This document shows, in pieces, positions 1 to 11,750 of a stretch of DNA of 64,000 nucleotides (positions within the stretch are counted from its first letter, which is position 1; each line of letters begins with the position of its first letter). The notes beneath the pieces were generated by a model that made no database searches, had not been told where the DNA came from, and was given only the letters and a program-made list of their open reading frames with translations. Position numbers and translations under genes: made by a program. The stretch comes from Silene latifolia (taxonomy: Eukaryota; Streptophyta; Magnoliopsida; Caryophyllales; Caryophyllaceae), in assembly GCF_048544455.1 (NCBI RefSeq), contig NC_133536.1:198403325-198467324 (forward strand), read 5' to 3'.

Positions 1-2085
1 TTTTCTAACGTGTGCCCTTAGGACACACATTAATAAACCAAATAAGGAAAGATTCATAGGATATTCTCATACCACAAAAGATCAATCTACTAAATACGGA
101 GTAGTATTTTTTTACGTTTACCTTGTCAAAAAGCCAAAATACCAAAAATCCCAAATAGGCTAAAATTTGTACGAGTTTTACCAAAGACGGCAAATTCTGG
201 CTCTCAAGCTTCTTCGTTCTTGTATACTACCATTTTCAAGTATCCTTTCTCTCTTCTTCTTCCTCTCCTTTCTTGATTGGTTTTATTGCTGTATTATTTG
301 TAGAATATTATTATAATTTTGATTTTGATTTTGATTTAACAGTAATTTTTCAATATTATTAGTGTTATTATTAGAAGAATTGAAGTAGTATTATTAGTGA
401 TCTCTGTTTAATATTTGAATTCTACTGCTGCTAGTAGACACCCGTAGATTGCATACATCCGACCCCTGTGGGATCCCTTTAAGGCACTCGGTAATATTGT
501 TGTAATGTTATTATCGTAGACAAGCTTAGTTCTTTAATCCTTAGCTCATCTTTCCCGCCACCCCCTTTCTCTATTACTATTCCTCTTTACCAAAAATCCC
601 AAATTAATATGCTAAAATTTTTACAATTGGACTTTTAGTATTTTACCAAACCCGGCTTGCCTACTTTATGCTAATTGTTCTTTCCATTGGTTTTGATATA
701 AAGATTAAAGAGGAGAGAATTAATTACTACGGAGTAAATGATAAGTTGACCAAATATTGAATATGATTGTTCAAATTGCTCATTAGTTCATTCTTAAAAT
801 AGAAAGTACAACAATTGACTATGACAGTCAAAATAAAATAGGATAACAAATAACTGGGACCGATATTGTAAATAATTGTAATTCACCAATTTTTATTCGG
901 TGGAAGTGTTTTCCTAAATAGGAAAGGAAACCATATTATAAGTAGGGGAAATTCTGACCCCTTAGCAGTCTAGCATAAAATTAGTTGTCTCAAGCTTCTT
1001 GAATAATTACCATCCTCAGACTTGAGGTATTATTATTTTTTTCTCTTTTTCTTCCTCTCCTTTCTCAAAACACAGTTTCAACGGTTAACTTTATTTGGTG
1101 TACTTAAATTCATACACAAAGTAGATAGTCAAATTAATTAAATTCTTACCCTTTCATTGATTGAATTAAAAGAGTTGTTTTGATATTTAATAAAAAAACG
1201 TGCAATTTTGAAAAAAAAAAAAAACTCCGTCAGTTCTGTTTATTTGTTTGTTTATTACATTTTGGAATTTCTCGGTCATTTGTTTACTTTTTAATTTTAG
1301 AAATGCCTTTAATGAGTCCACTTGTCATGTAATAAATTGGTCCCTCCCTCTTTCCACTATTTTTGCGCCAAAACCAAAGTCAAACAAATAAACGGATTGA
1401 GAAAGTAGCAAAGATAAAAGTTGTTCAATTTTCAAATTGGGACATCACAAACACTTGTTTAAACTTATTTAATTATAATTTAGGCACCCCCACACAAATA
1501 CTCGTATAAAATCGCCTAATACCTTACACACTTATTTGAAATTGTACAAAAATGTTCCACATTCATATCGTATTTGTAAATTCAAATTCTTTGCATATTA
1601 AAGATTTTCCGTCTACTCGATTTGTTAAAATGAAGAAAAAGCTAAACTAAAATTTTAATGGAATAAATTCTAATTAACTTCCTTATCTAAGAGAGAGTTT
1701 CCTTGTTTTAAGAAGATGCATTTTGGTAGAAAAAGCTTTGAAAACCATTATTCTCCAAATATATACTCGGTACGAGATTAGGGGTAAACAATGGTTTCCT
1801 AAAAAAAACAAGGAAATCATAATTTGAGTTAAGGAAAAGAACTTTAACTCACATTGTACTACTACTAGTAGGGGTGAAACCTTAAACCCCTTATAAATAG
1901 TTAATCTCACACAAAGAAAATACATAGGTTAATAACTTTAGATTGTTTATTCTACTCTTCTGTTTATATTCCTTTGTGATTTTTGAATTTAATAGATACC
2001 CGCAGATCTATCATTATTATTGTTATTGTTACTGATACTGCTGTTGTCATTTTTTTAGATTCGACGATTTTTATTTTGCAAGATC
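1..2085. other. Upstream DNA of F-box gene 1, partly duplicated upstream of gene 2
   Basis: No convincing coding region is seen. Bases from about 77 to 1100 match about 13343 to 14110 with many small indels: same order of blocks, same TCGGTGGAAGTGTTTTCC block, same AGCTTCTTGAAT string. This is therefore the upstream part of a duplication that also carries the F-box gene. The last 60 bases before the start codon, with a TTTTTTAG string that could be a splice acceptor of a 5'UTR intron, are also shared with the second copy. A degraded Stowaway-like stretch lies at about 1224-1406, and 1100-2020 is mostly AT-rich and unique to this copy. Confidence 0.6.
1224..1406. mobile_element. Degraded Stowaway-like MITE
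   Basis: The start reads CTCCGTCAGTTCTGTTTATTTG and the far end carries CCAAAACCAAAGTCAAACAAATAAACGGATTGAG. These follow the same order of blocks as the clear Stowaway copies at 30664, 39823 and 59188, but diverged. The ends are not exact. Confidence 0.4.
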
Positions 2086-3255
2086 ATGGCTGCTGTTGAT
2101 TGGTCGACATTGCCTCTCGATCTTCTTGGTCACATTGCAATGAAGTTGGAAACGATAGAAGATTTTATTTATTTTTCAGCGGTATGTCCCTCTTGGAATC
2201 ATGTTTCATCCTTAATAAAGCACCAATGGAGACCTATACCAGTGCCATGGCTTTTACTATCTGAAAACACTAGCAATAATCCGCATTGTGTACGGAAGAT
2301 TTTTAATCCTAGTAATAATAAGTGTTACAAACTGAATTTCCCTGAGACTTTTGGAGCAAAGTGTTGGGGTTCAGGCTATGGTTGGGTTGCAATGGTTGAC
2401 CGTAAGCTTGATGTACGCTTGTTCAATCCGATCACTAAGGCTGAAATTCATTTCCCATCTGTGACAACCATCCCAGATCAAAACCCATATAACGAAGAGA
2501 TCGATGAGAATGAAGAAAAATATATTAGTTGGTATTTGAGGTTGTTTATGAGGAGGCTCGTCGTGCTCAAAGTGGCTCAAAATGAGTTTGTTATTATAGC
2601 AATTACTATTGATCACCTAGCTTTTGCTAAACAGGGGGATAAATCGTGGACATCAGTATTCATCAAGAAAGATTATGGTATTAGGATGTTTGATGTCGTG
2701 GCTATGAATGGTTATGTATTTGCTTTGTACAATGATGCATCGCTTGTATATTGGAATATCGAGGACTTCCAGGGTCATGAGCTTATAAGGCCAATGGAAT
2801 ATTCGTTACTAGAATTTAAAATGTTTGAGGAGTTCATAAGTGGGTTAGGAACACTATATTTGGTGGAATCAGGTTGTGATCTTCTCATGGTGTTACGATT
2901 CAAGGAAGAAATGTTGGATTCAGATGGGAATGGTTACCATCCTGATGTTTATGAAACATTTCGTTTTTTGGTCTATAGACTCGATACTAAAGACAGAAGA
3001 TGGGAGGAAATTACAGATCATGCGACATTGTTTGTAGGTAGTAATTCTACAATGTCCGTTTCGGCCAAATGTTTGCAACCTAACTGTATATATTTCACCG
3101 ATGATGAATTTGAGCTCAGTAATTTGGCGACCGAGCTTGGTGGACATGATATGGGTGTTTATGATATCAAATGTAAGAAAAAATGGCGATTTTACGAAGG
3201 TGATGACATCTGCTCCGCATATTGTAGACCAACATGGTTTATTCCTCAACTTTAA
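2086..3255 (+). CDS. F-box protein with DUF295 (KIB1-4) domain, copy 1
   Basis: A single-exon reading frame of 389 codons. Residues about 5-45 form an F-box: WSTLPLDLLGHIAMKL, then VCPSWNHVSS. The remainder matches the plant DUF295/KIB1-4 beta-propeller-like family by its motifs (KIFNPSNNKCYKLNFPE, GWVAMVDRKLDVRLFNPIT, YWNIEDFQGHEL, a C-terminal WFIPQL). F-box proteins of this SKIP23-like kind are thought to join SKP1-CUL1 ubiquitin ligases and select targets through the C-terminal domain; the target is unknown. The ATG at 2086 opens the F-box directly and aligns with the start of the second copy. The frame is intact. The paralogue lies about 12.4 kb downstream on the same strand; by eye roughly three quarters of residues agree. 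Transcription is not shown by the sequence. Confidence 0.85.
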   Translation: MAAVDWSTLPLDLLGHIAMKLETIEDFIYFSAVCPSWNHVSSLIKHQWRPIPVPWLLLSENTSNNPHCVRKIFNPSNNKCYKLNFPETFGAKCWGSGYGWVAMVDRKLDVRLFNPITKAEIHFPSVTTIPDQNPYNEEIDENEEKYISWYLRLFMRRLVVLKVAQNEFVIIAITIDHLAFAKQGDKSWTSVFIKKDYGIRMFDVVAMNGYVFALYNDASLVYWNIEDFQGHELIRPMEYSLLEFKMFEEFISGLGTLYLVESGCDLLMVLRFKEEMLDSDGNGYHPDVYETFRFLVYRLDTKDRRWEEITDHATLFVGSNSTMSVSAKCLQPNCIYFTDDEFELSNLATELGGHDMGVYDIKCKKKWRFYEGDDICSAYCRPTWFIPQL

Positions 3256-3914
3256 ATTATTGAAAGTGACTTAAATTTTAGGCCATGATACCACACGACT
3301 GGCTTTGAATTTAGGCGGCCATGAAACCGCATGCTGATCAAGTTATAAGACGTTTTGAAGTTTGCTGCATCAGAGCATATTCACATAGGACAATGTGACT
3401 TATACAAGAATGCAATAGCTGGTTTCATTGCAAGGAGTGAAACTGAGATGGAATGTCTATGATGTTTAAGTATTTAAATTGTGAGATTATATACGGTTGC
3501 TATTTGAATCTTGTATCGATTAAATTATGAAGTTTTTAGATTGATTTGTCTAACACAGGTCTCGATTTAATTGTGATTCAATCGGATTAAATCGGTTCGA
3601 ATTTTCTCTGGTTGACCTAAGTTCAGTTTGAGTTCGATTTCGATCGGGTACATTTCGGTTGGTCACTTTACTTGTTTTGCACTAATTCAAGTCGGAATCG
3701 GATCGGGTCCATATCTGTTTAGGTGAGTTTTTGGTTATCGTTTTCTTGATCTTGGGGTGTGTAAAAATTGGCTTACTATTCCTTATATTTTTCAATTTAA
3801 ATTTTGATACAAAATATTGTTAATAATGAATAAAGAATTCGTGATAAAAACTCTTAAAATAACTATTTTTGTTACTCATATTGAATGTTCTATTCGTTAG
3901 CAATCAAATAACTT
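3256..3914. other. 3' flank of F-box gene 1, no gene seen
   Basis: AT-rich DNA. From about 3540 to 3730 it contains GATTTAATTGTGATTC, ATCGGATCGGG and similar strings resembling the ACCCGAAC-rich internal sequence of the hAT-like repeats found at 29106 and 56586. No open frame of interest. Confidence 0.4.
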
Positions 3915-4126
3915 TAACACAAATTCTCATTGAAGACATGACATATCCGTCACAAGCTGAAGACGGATACCATTTTACCTCACAATGTACCCACTTTTTC
4001 TCTCTCTGCAACACTATTCATGTGGTCCCCTTTCTCCACTAACCCATTTTGTTACCATTTTATCTCACAAAATATCCGTCACAAATGGTAACCCGTCACA
4101 AGGGAGACCAATTGTAACTTTAATCG
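3915..4126. mobile_element. MITE of the GACGGATA/CCCGTC family
   Basis: About 210 bp beginning ACAAATTCTCATTGAAG and ending GTCACAAGGGAGACCAATTGT, with CATATCCGTCACA near one end and CCCGTCACA near the other. Its body is the reverse complement of 28166-28365, and related shorter or diverged copies lie at 39313-39510 and 50752-50913. The superfamily is not assigned because the target duplication is unclear. Confidence 0.55.
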
Positions 4127-4130
4127 TTTT

Positions 4131-4258
4131 ATCGGTTGTGAGTTTATTTTGCTATGTCTAGTACCTAGTATATATCATAGTATTGTTGGATCATTAATGC
4201 ATAACTCGGTTGTGAGTTTATTTTGCTATGTCCAGTACCTAGTATATCTATAGTATTA
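4131..4258. repeat. Short tandem duplication
   Basis: A block containing CGGTTGTGAGTTTATTTTGC, TAGTACCTAGTATAT and ATAGTATT occurs twice (about 4131-4192 and 4207-4255) with one or two changes. Confidence 0.65.
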
Positions 4259-4299
4259 TTTTTTTTTTAATTAAGCAAGTAAACTAGGTTAACCCTCTA

Positions 4300-4445
4300 G
4301 GTAGGACCAACATATTTCATCTTTTCGAATGCGGGAGGTAAGTTGAAGTCACCAGCTATCAAACCACCTCGAAAGAGTTGGACATGAATGTCCAAAAGAA
4401 GACATGAAGTCAGCAACCTTGTTGGTTTCACGAAAATAATGTTTA
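4300..4445 (-). pseudogene. LINE fragment, RNase H-like C-terminus
   Basis: Read on the minus strand this gives R-E-T-N-K-V-A-D-F-M-S-S, which resembles the REANRVADxLA motif at the end of the RNase H domain in plant L1-type LINE ORF2 proteins. The reading frame does not stay open. A second, diverged copy of the same stretch lies at 28407-28545 (REANKVVDFM). Only this short 3' part is recognised. Both copies have a GACGGATA-family MITE immediately on their left. Confidence 0.45.
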
Positions 4446-4523
4446 ATTATCACTTCATCAAAAAAATGAATGTCTAATTTCACATCCTTGATAATATTAG
4501 AAATTTCCTAAGGAATTTGCCAG

Positions 4524-4820
4524 GTAGATCTGCATAACTCTTTTGCCTATCCTGAGCTGCTCTCATCCGTTCCCTGATCATCTTAATCTGTTCAACCATC
4601 TCATGCACCATTTCTGGTCATAGAACCACTGCCTCAGCATTGTCGTCCCAACAAATCGCTGTCGTCCCAACAAATCGGACTCCTACATCTCCTCCCATAT
4701 AAGGCCTCGAACGGTGCCATACCAATACTAGTGTGATAGCTGTTGTTGTAAGAAAACTCTATCAAATCCAATCTCTGTTCCCAGCTACCACCAAAGTCCA
4801 TCACACAAGCTCGCTACATA
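4524..4820 (-). mobile_element. Fragment of an older Tekay-type gypsy element, left part
   Basis: Closely similar to the integrase region of the young element at about 6825-7100. It ends at the ACATA target site of the young insertion and resumes at 13077-13341. This is a fossil fragment without LTRs. Confidence 0.85.
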
Positions 4821-6153
4821 TGTAACACCCCCATATTCCAAGTGCCTTACCAGGACCACTCAGGTATGGAGACATCACCATCTCGGTTGCCCGAGGTACG
4901 ATAATCAAATAGACAAAACAGAAACAACGTTTATTATAAATAGTTTAATGAATGAATACAATCCTCGAAACCAAACTGAAAGTGCAATACATTATTCAAA
5001 CTGTTTGTTCTCAATCAAATGTAAATAAATGCTAAACTACGGCGGAAGACTCTATCGTCATGTCGTGGCCATCCCAAATATCCCCGTATCATCTCTATAC
5101 CTCGCTCAATATCTCGCTCACCATCCCCGAATGGATCACCGCAGTTTTACAAAACAACACCGGGTCGATACTAATCACACAATCAATATACATAACAACA
5201 ATAAGACAAATAGACAATTGAATCCGCCACACACACACACACACCAACCAACCGTCTCAATCACCGACGTCCACTGGACCCATTACCTTGCCAGCTGGGG
5301 GACCGCAGCCGTTCCCACCTAAGCCCCGCTCATCGTACGAGCGATAACCCCGCTCATTAATGTGCACATCCCTTCGTGGCGGGTTCCACGAAGGCGAAAC
5401 TAGGGCGTGAGATCACTCCCGCAAGTGACCCCACTCGGTAGAGAACGCATCTCGAGAGCCATCAACGAACACAACCACAACCACAATCACAATTACAATC
5501 ATCATATCAATCGACTAATTACAAAGACATCACCAATATCCCATTATGGGACTAATACTGAGTAGAAAATCCTACCTGGAAAGCACAACACGCAGACGGT
5601 ATCTACAACTGTCTCAAAACGGCTCCTCTACGAATTCTCCTCCTATCATACATAACACATAAAGACTACCATTCAATTCCTACTCATAAAATCCCCAATT
5701 GCTAAATTAGGGTTTCAACCACCTTATCAAAACATTATAAAACTTATGTTAAAAGCTTACCCTCGACGCAAGGAATCCAACGACACGAACTACGATGCAA
5801 ACCGACCGTCGAACTCCGGAATTGTCAAGAACGCGATAAGGAAGAAGAACAAGTTGCTTTCTCTCTTAAACAGGTTTTAGGTTTAGTAAAAAGTGATTTA
5901 GAACAAAGACGAATTGGTTTAAATACCTTAATCGCGTAATTAACAAAACCCGAGAAAACTCCCCGTAAAAACCGGACACTCGATCGAGTACCCAAGGTAC
6001 TCGATCGAGTACCCCTACTCGATCGAGTGCCCCACTACTCGATCGAGTGCCCAACAGTCGAAACTATTTTATTCTCGCAACATACCCTTACTCGACAGAG
6101 TAAGGGCTACTCGATAGAGTACCCCCCCAAGACCATAAATACGGAGTATTACA
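4821..6153 (-). repeat. 3' LTR of the gypsy element
   Basis: Begins TGTAACACC and ends GGAGTATTACA on the plus strand, giving TGTAA/TTACA ends. It contains a CA microsatellite at about 5229-5242 and, at about 5979-6045, four copies of the palindrome ACTCGATCGAGT followed by two diverged ones. It matches 11751-13076 throughout. Confidence 0.95.
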
Positions 6154-6168
6154 GTCTTCCCTCCTTAA
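6154..6168 (-). other. Polypurine tract of the gypsy element
   Basis: Minus-strand reading TTAAGGAGGGAAGAC directly before the TGTAA start of the 3' LTR, the normal place for priming plus-strand DNA synthesis. Confidence 0.75.
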
Positions 6169-6355
6169 AAGGAACTTCGTCCCCGAAGTTCAAACCACAA
6201 CAAAAACAAAGGTACTCCCTCAACATTCCCGACTCAACCATCAAACAAAAACATGATACAAACCCAAGACAAACATCCCGACACAACATATAAAAGGTGT
6301 ATAAAACTCCTAAAAACTCTCGCGATCATCTCCTACCCCCCTAAAAGAAACAAGG

Positions 6356-9300
6356 TTACGTCCCCGTAACCATACATACCTGATCAAAAAGGAAAGGGTA
6401 GCGCTCTTTCATTATATCCTCCGCCTCCCATGTAGCTTCCTCAGTCTCGTGGTTAGACCAAAGGATCTTAAGCAAAACGGTCTCACCATTCCTGGTCTTT
6501 CTAACCTTTCGGTCTAGAATCTGCTTAGGCACCTCAAGGTACGATAAAGACTCATCCAGCTCTAAGCTCTCTGCCTCCAACACATGTGACGGGTCACTCA
6601 CATACTTCCGCAGCTGCGATACATGAAACACATTATGCACTCTCTCCAATGCAGCCGGTAAAGCCAACCGATAAGCCACTTCCCCAACTCGCTCTAAGAT
6701 CTCATAAGGCCCTATAAACTTCTGACTTAGCTTGCCTTTCTTCCCAAACCTCATAACTCCACGCATAGGGGACACTTTCAGAAGAACCTTGTCCCCAACC
6801 TGAAACTCGATGTCCCGACGATGTAGATCTGCATAACTCTTCTGTCGATCCTGGGCTGCTCTCATCCGTTCTCTGATCATCTTAATCTGTTCTACCATCT
6901 CATGTACCATCTCTGGTCCTAAAACCACTGCCTCAGCACTATCGTCCCAACAGATCGGACTCCTACATCTCCTCCCATACAAAGCCTCAAACGGTGCCAT
7001 ACCTATACTGGTGTGATAACTGTTGTTGTAAGAAAACTCTATCAAGTCCAACCTCTGCTCCCAGCTACCACCAAAATCCATCACACAAGCTCGCAACATA
7101 TCCTCAAGAGTCTTGATTGTTCTCTCAGTCTGCCCATCTGTCGCGGGATGAAATGTTTGTACTCATCTTCAAGGCTGTTCCCAACGATTCCTGCAACTCC
7201 TTCCAAAACCTCGATATAAACCTCGCATCTCTGTCAGACACTATGTCCTTAGGGACTCCATGTAACTTAAGCACGTTCTTTCGATAGGCCATAGCCAATT
7301 GTGCCTTAGTCCATGTATCTTTCATTGGAACAAAGTGAGCTGACTTGGTCAACCGATCCACTATTACCCAAATCATATTGTTACCTTGTTGACTCTTAGG
7401 TAAACCCACAATGAAATCCATGGAAATGGATTCCCACTTCCACTCAGGCACCTCGAAAGACTGAACCTTACCTTGTGGTCTTCTCTGTTCCCCTTTAACC
7501 CTCTGGCATGTCAAACAACGGGACACAAACTCAGCTGTTTCTTTCTTCATCCCAGGCCACCAAAACGTTTTCTTCAAATCCTTGTAAAGCTTGTCTCCAC
7601 CCGGATGAACTGAATATGGTGTGCAATGCGCTTCTGTCATGATTGTCTTTTTCAATTCCTCGTCATTAGGAACACACCACCTACCATCAAACCTCAAGCT
7701 ACCATCTGTATGAATGGAAAAGCGGGACACTGTCCCTTTCTCCACCCCAGCTCTCCACTCCACCATCTTAGGATCCAAAGCTTGCTTACCTCGAATGTCA
7801 TCATAAAACTCCATATGTACTGTCATATCACCCATAGCATCTCCTTTCTGCATCATATGAATCCCAAAGCTCGCTACCTCATCCCTCAGCCTTATCAAAG
7901 ATAGAGCTGTACACAAGGAATGTACACTCTTTCTACTCAAAGCATCAGCAACTACATTGGCCTTCCCTTCATGGTAGATGATTTCCATGTCGTAGTCGCC
8001 AATCAACTCCATCCACCTCCTCTGTCTCATGTTCAATTCCTTCTGCGTGAAGATGTACTTGAGACTCTTGTGATCAGAAAAAATACCTTAAAGATTGCTC
8101 CATAAAGGTAATGTCTCCAAATCTTGAGAGCAAACACCACAAAGACCCAACTCCGGATCATGAGTAGGGTAGTTCTCCTCATAAGGCTTCAACCGCCTAG
8201 AAGCATAGGCAATCACTTTACCATTCTGCATCAACACACATCCCAACCCATTCTTCGAAGCATCTGTATAAACCTCAAAATTCTCGCTCCCTTCAGTAAT
8301 GCCAAGACAGAGCCGTGGTCAAACGCTCCTTTAAGGTTTGGAACGCCGTCTCACAACTCTCATCCCAACGAAACCTGTTCTCTTTCCTCATCAATGCCGT
8401 CATCGGTCTAGCTATCTTGGAGAAATCCTTCACGAACCGCTGTAGTATCCAAAAAACCCAAGAAACTTCTAACCTCCGCGACATTCTTCTGTGCTTCCCA
8501 CTTTGTCACTGCCTCAATCTTCGCCGGATCCACAACTACTCCATCTTTAGAGATTACATGCCCCAGAAAAGCAACTTTCTCCAACCAAAACTCACACTTA
8601 GACAACTTAGCATACAACTCATGATCCCTCAAAGTCCGCAACACGATCCTCAGATGCTCCTCATGCTCCTCCTTAGTCTTAGAGTAGACTAAGATATCAT
8701 CTATAAACACCACTACGAACGATCCAAGAACTGCGTCAAGATCCTATTCATCAAATCCATAAACACTGCCAGCGCATTAGACAACCCAAACGGCATCACC
8801 ACATACTCATAATGGCCATACCTCGACGTGAAAGTTGTCTTCGGTATGTCCACATCTCTAATCTTCACCTGATGGTACCCTGACCTCAAATCGATCTTAG
8901 AAAAGACCGTTGCACCACTCAACTGATCAAACAGGTCATCTATCCTTGGTAAAGGATACTTGTTCTTTATCGTCACACGGTTCAACTCCCCGTAATCTAT
9001 GCACACCTCATACTCCCATCTTTCTTCTTTACGAACAGAACTGGTGCTCCCCAAGGCGATACACTCGGTCTAATGTACCCCTTTTCTATCAAATCATCCA
9101 ACTGTTTCCTAAGTTCCTCCATCTCCTTAGGACCCATACGGTACGGTGCCTTAGAGATTGGCCCCGTCCCTGGCTTCAACTCGACGGTGAAATCTATCTC
9201 CCTCTTCGGTGGCAACCCCTAATCTCCTCTGGAAAGACATCTCGCAAACTCTCCCACCACTGGTATCTCATCAATCTGCGGGCTCTCTATCCGGTCATCT

Positions 9301-9856
9301 CTCACATGGCACAAAATCAGAGGACATCCCTTCCTCAGATACGACTTCAAAGTGACAGCCGCAATCAACTTAACTTTGGGTTTGACTAGAAACCCACGGT
9401 AAGACACACTTACACCCTTAGGACCTCTTAGGGACACTTTCTTTTGATGACAACTATCTTGGCCTTATACTTTCCTAACCAATCCATCCCAACTATCATC
9501 TCAAAACCATTAAAAGGAAACTCTAGCAAGTCTATAGGGAAATCGACTTGCCCAACTATCAAAGATACATCTCTAAACAACCTCCCACACGATACGGACT
9601 CACCCGAAGGTATGAAAACTTGCTCCTTAACGTACTCATATACTCTCAAACCCAACTGTTTTACATGACTCGAAGACACAAACGATTGAGAAGCCCCCGA
9701 ATCAAACAAAACAAACGTAGGAATGCCATTAACAAGGAATGTACCTGGTGATAACATGCGCATCTTCCTCACCGCCTTCTTGTCCATCATGAACAACTTG
9801 CCATCGGTCTTCGCCCACCTCCTGGACAAGATTAGGCGATGCGGTCGGCTTAGCAC
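6356..9856 (-). pseudogene. pol region of the gypsy element (PR, RT, RNase H, integrase, chromodomain)
   Basis: Fossil pol region, read right to left. Protease lies around 9430-9850, with FVLFDSGASQSFVS holding the DSGA active site. Reverse transcriptase lies around 8410-9215, with [37 protein letters not shown] and [12 protein letters not shown] (the YxDD-equivalent is FIDD). RNase H follows toward 8040-8480. Integrase lies around 6700-8036 with the zinc-binding HPGG...CLTCQRVK segment, MDFIVGLP and VSDRDARF, then a [20 protein letters not shown] module. The end (about 6356-6530) carries [13 protein letters not shown] and [13 protein letters not shown], a chromodomain of the kind that guides such elements to heterochromatin. 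Broken as written. Confidence 0.9.
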
Positions 9857-10935
9857 CCGACCCTTGATTGTTGTTGTTGTTGTTCATCGGTGTCTTCGAT
9901 AAGAATTACCGCCGTTGCGGTTGCCTCCACTCGGTAGCTCGACCTCCCGGTTTGGCCATGATCCACCGGGTCTGGTGCATTTGCTCGCAAAGCTCTGTGC
10001 GAGGTCTCGAAAGGATCCGGTGCACTCGTGCACTCATGTCTCTTGTGGCCTACGCCACCACAACTAAAGCGAGTCACTCCCACTGTTGCTCACACTCCCA
10101 CGACCTCTCCCAAAGGAAGTTCCAGCACTAAACCCAGACCCAGAAGAAAACCCCTTAGATTGATTGTGGTTGCCTTTCTTGAAATTAGATTGGCCACCAC
10201 CCTCGCTCTCAGACTTCCTCTTCTCTCCTCCTGACCTCTCCTGAGCCATCTCCACTAGTCTCTCAGCTCTCCCAGCCCTCTCATATGCTTCCTTCACATC
10301 AGTGAGGACTCCCACGGGTAACTTATCCATAATCTTCGTGGTTAGTCCACTCTCAAACCTCAAAGCCAAATTCTCATCACTCAAACCCATGTCCTCGGAT
10401 ATCTAGATTTCTCATTGAACCGCTGTAGTACTCGGCCAGACATCTCAAAGAGTCATCTTAAACTTGTCGAACTCCTCCCTCAACTTACTCCTCACATGTT
10501 CTGGTACGAACTCCTTCCTCACAGCCCTACGAAACTCCTCCCAAGGTATAGCAGGTAACCCCTGGTTGGTATATATCTCCTTGGCACTCACTTTCACTGA
10601 ATCCCACCACTTGCCACCGCCTCCCTCGGATAGAATGCGGCTGATCCACTCTCATCTCATCAGGACAGTGGACTAAATCTAGTATGTTCTCCATCTCCCT
10701 CAGCCAACTATCAAGACGGTTAGGCTCCTCAACCCCCTTGTACTCCTTCGGGTTAAACCTCGCAATATAGAGGCTGACTTTAGCATGGTCAACCTCCTTC
10801 TCCTTACTCTTATCCTTGTCCTCATTCACTCTCTTCGGGTCTCGATAAGAGCGTCCGGTGCTCTAACATCTTAACGATGTCATCCGTAGTCATAAGCTCT
10901 GCTCTAGCGTACAAGGCATTTTTCTTGGGCGGCAT
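9850..10935 (-). pseudogene. gag region of the gypsy element
   Basis: Fossil gag region. The probable start on the minus strand is the ATG at 10935 (MPPKKNALYARAEL). Further segments read YIARFNPKEYKGVEEPNRLD (the capsid-like retrotrans_gag fold) and LALRFESGLTTKIMDKLPVG. A zinc knuckle of CX2CX4HX4C type (CGGVGHKRHEC) lies near 10050, after a serine/glycine-rich stretch. Broken as written. Confidence 0.85.
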
Positions 10936-11750
10936 CTTGAAACTAAACATATATAAGAAAGGGTAGATATGAACATACGTACTAAACTTCAAAACACGAA
11001 AACACGCTGCCCAGAACCCACTCGATCGAGTATCCGAACCCACTCGATCGAGTAACGGGCTACTCGATCGAGTGCCCCTATGTACTCGATCGAGTACCCA
11101 AACTCCGAACCCAACGGACCTTCGGTCACTAACCCACTCGATCGAGTATATAGGCTACTCGATCGAGTGACCCCCTACTCGATCGAGTACCCCTAGTTAC
11201 TCGATCGAGTGCCCCAAAACGCGATTCTGGACTCAATTTCGCCAAAAACCTATCCGATCGAGTCAGTCTTACTCGATCAAGTACCACTAATACGTAAAGG
11301 CTACCCGCATGTTACGTCATATACTAATATGCTAAATTGTATACCACACGATAACACAATAAATATGCTACGCATCTATTCTACTATCAACAATATCAAC
11401 TCATCATGCTATTAGAGCCACATCATAAATCATTCAACATGTTATCATCTCATTAACATGTTTCAACATATAATCATTTTCTTTCACATGCTCAACCTCC
11501 TACTTCAACACCAAACAATCAACACACTTCATCACCTTGTTGCACAAGTTACTAAGCACACACATGACTCAACACACATTTCCCCCATGTGACCGGTTCA
11601 AAGTTGTAGGGCGACCCCCGCGACTTTAGGACGTCTCCCAAGCCTTTGCACTAGCTCCTACAACTTTTACCCCGGGTTCATTTTAATTGACTCCCTATGT
11701 TCATTAAGTTCATTGGTTACAGGTTTCGGGATCGTCGCTCTGATACCATT
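10936..11750 (-). other. Untranslated leader of the gypsy element with palindrome array
   Basis: About 815 bases lie between the primer site and the gag start. Between 11019 and 11280 there are eight perfect copies of ACTCGATCGAGT plus two diverged ones, irregularly spaced by 5 to 45 bases of C-rich DNA. The same palindrome occurs in both LTRs. Confidence 0.8.
11737..11748 (-). other. Primer binding site, initiator tRNA-Met
   Basis: The minus strand reads TGGTATCAGAGC two bases inside the 5' LTR, complementary to the 3' end of plant initiator tRNA-Met. Confidence 0.85.

Noticed and set aside
5866-6054. Minus-strand frame reading LDRV repeats, also at 12787-13059
   Set aside because: Produced by the ACTCGATCGAGT palindromes in the LTRs; a translation artefact, not a protein.
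11019-11280. Possible CRISPR-like array of regularly repeated palindromes
   Set aside because: Repeats are 12 bases with irregular spacers in a plant retrotransposon leader; no CRISPR features and wrong kind of genome.
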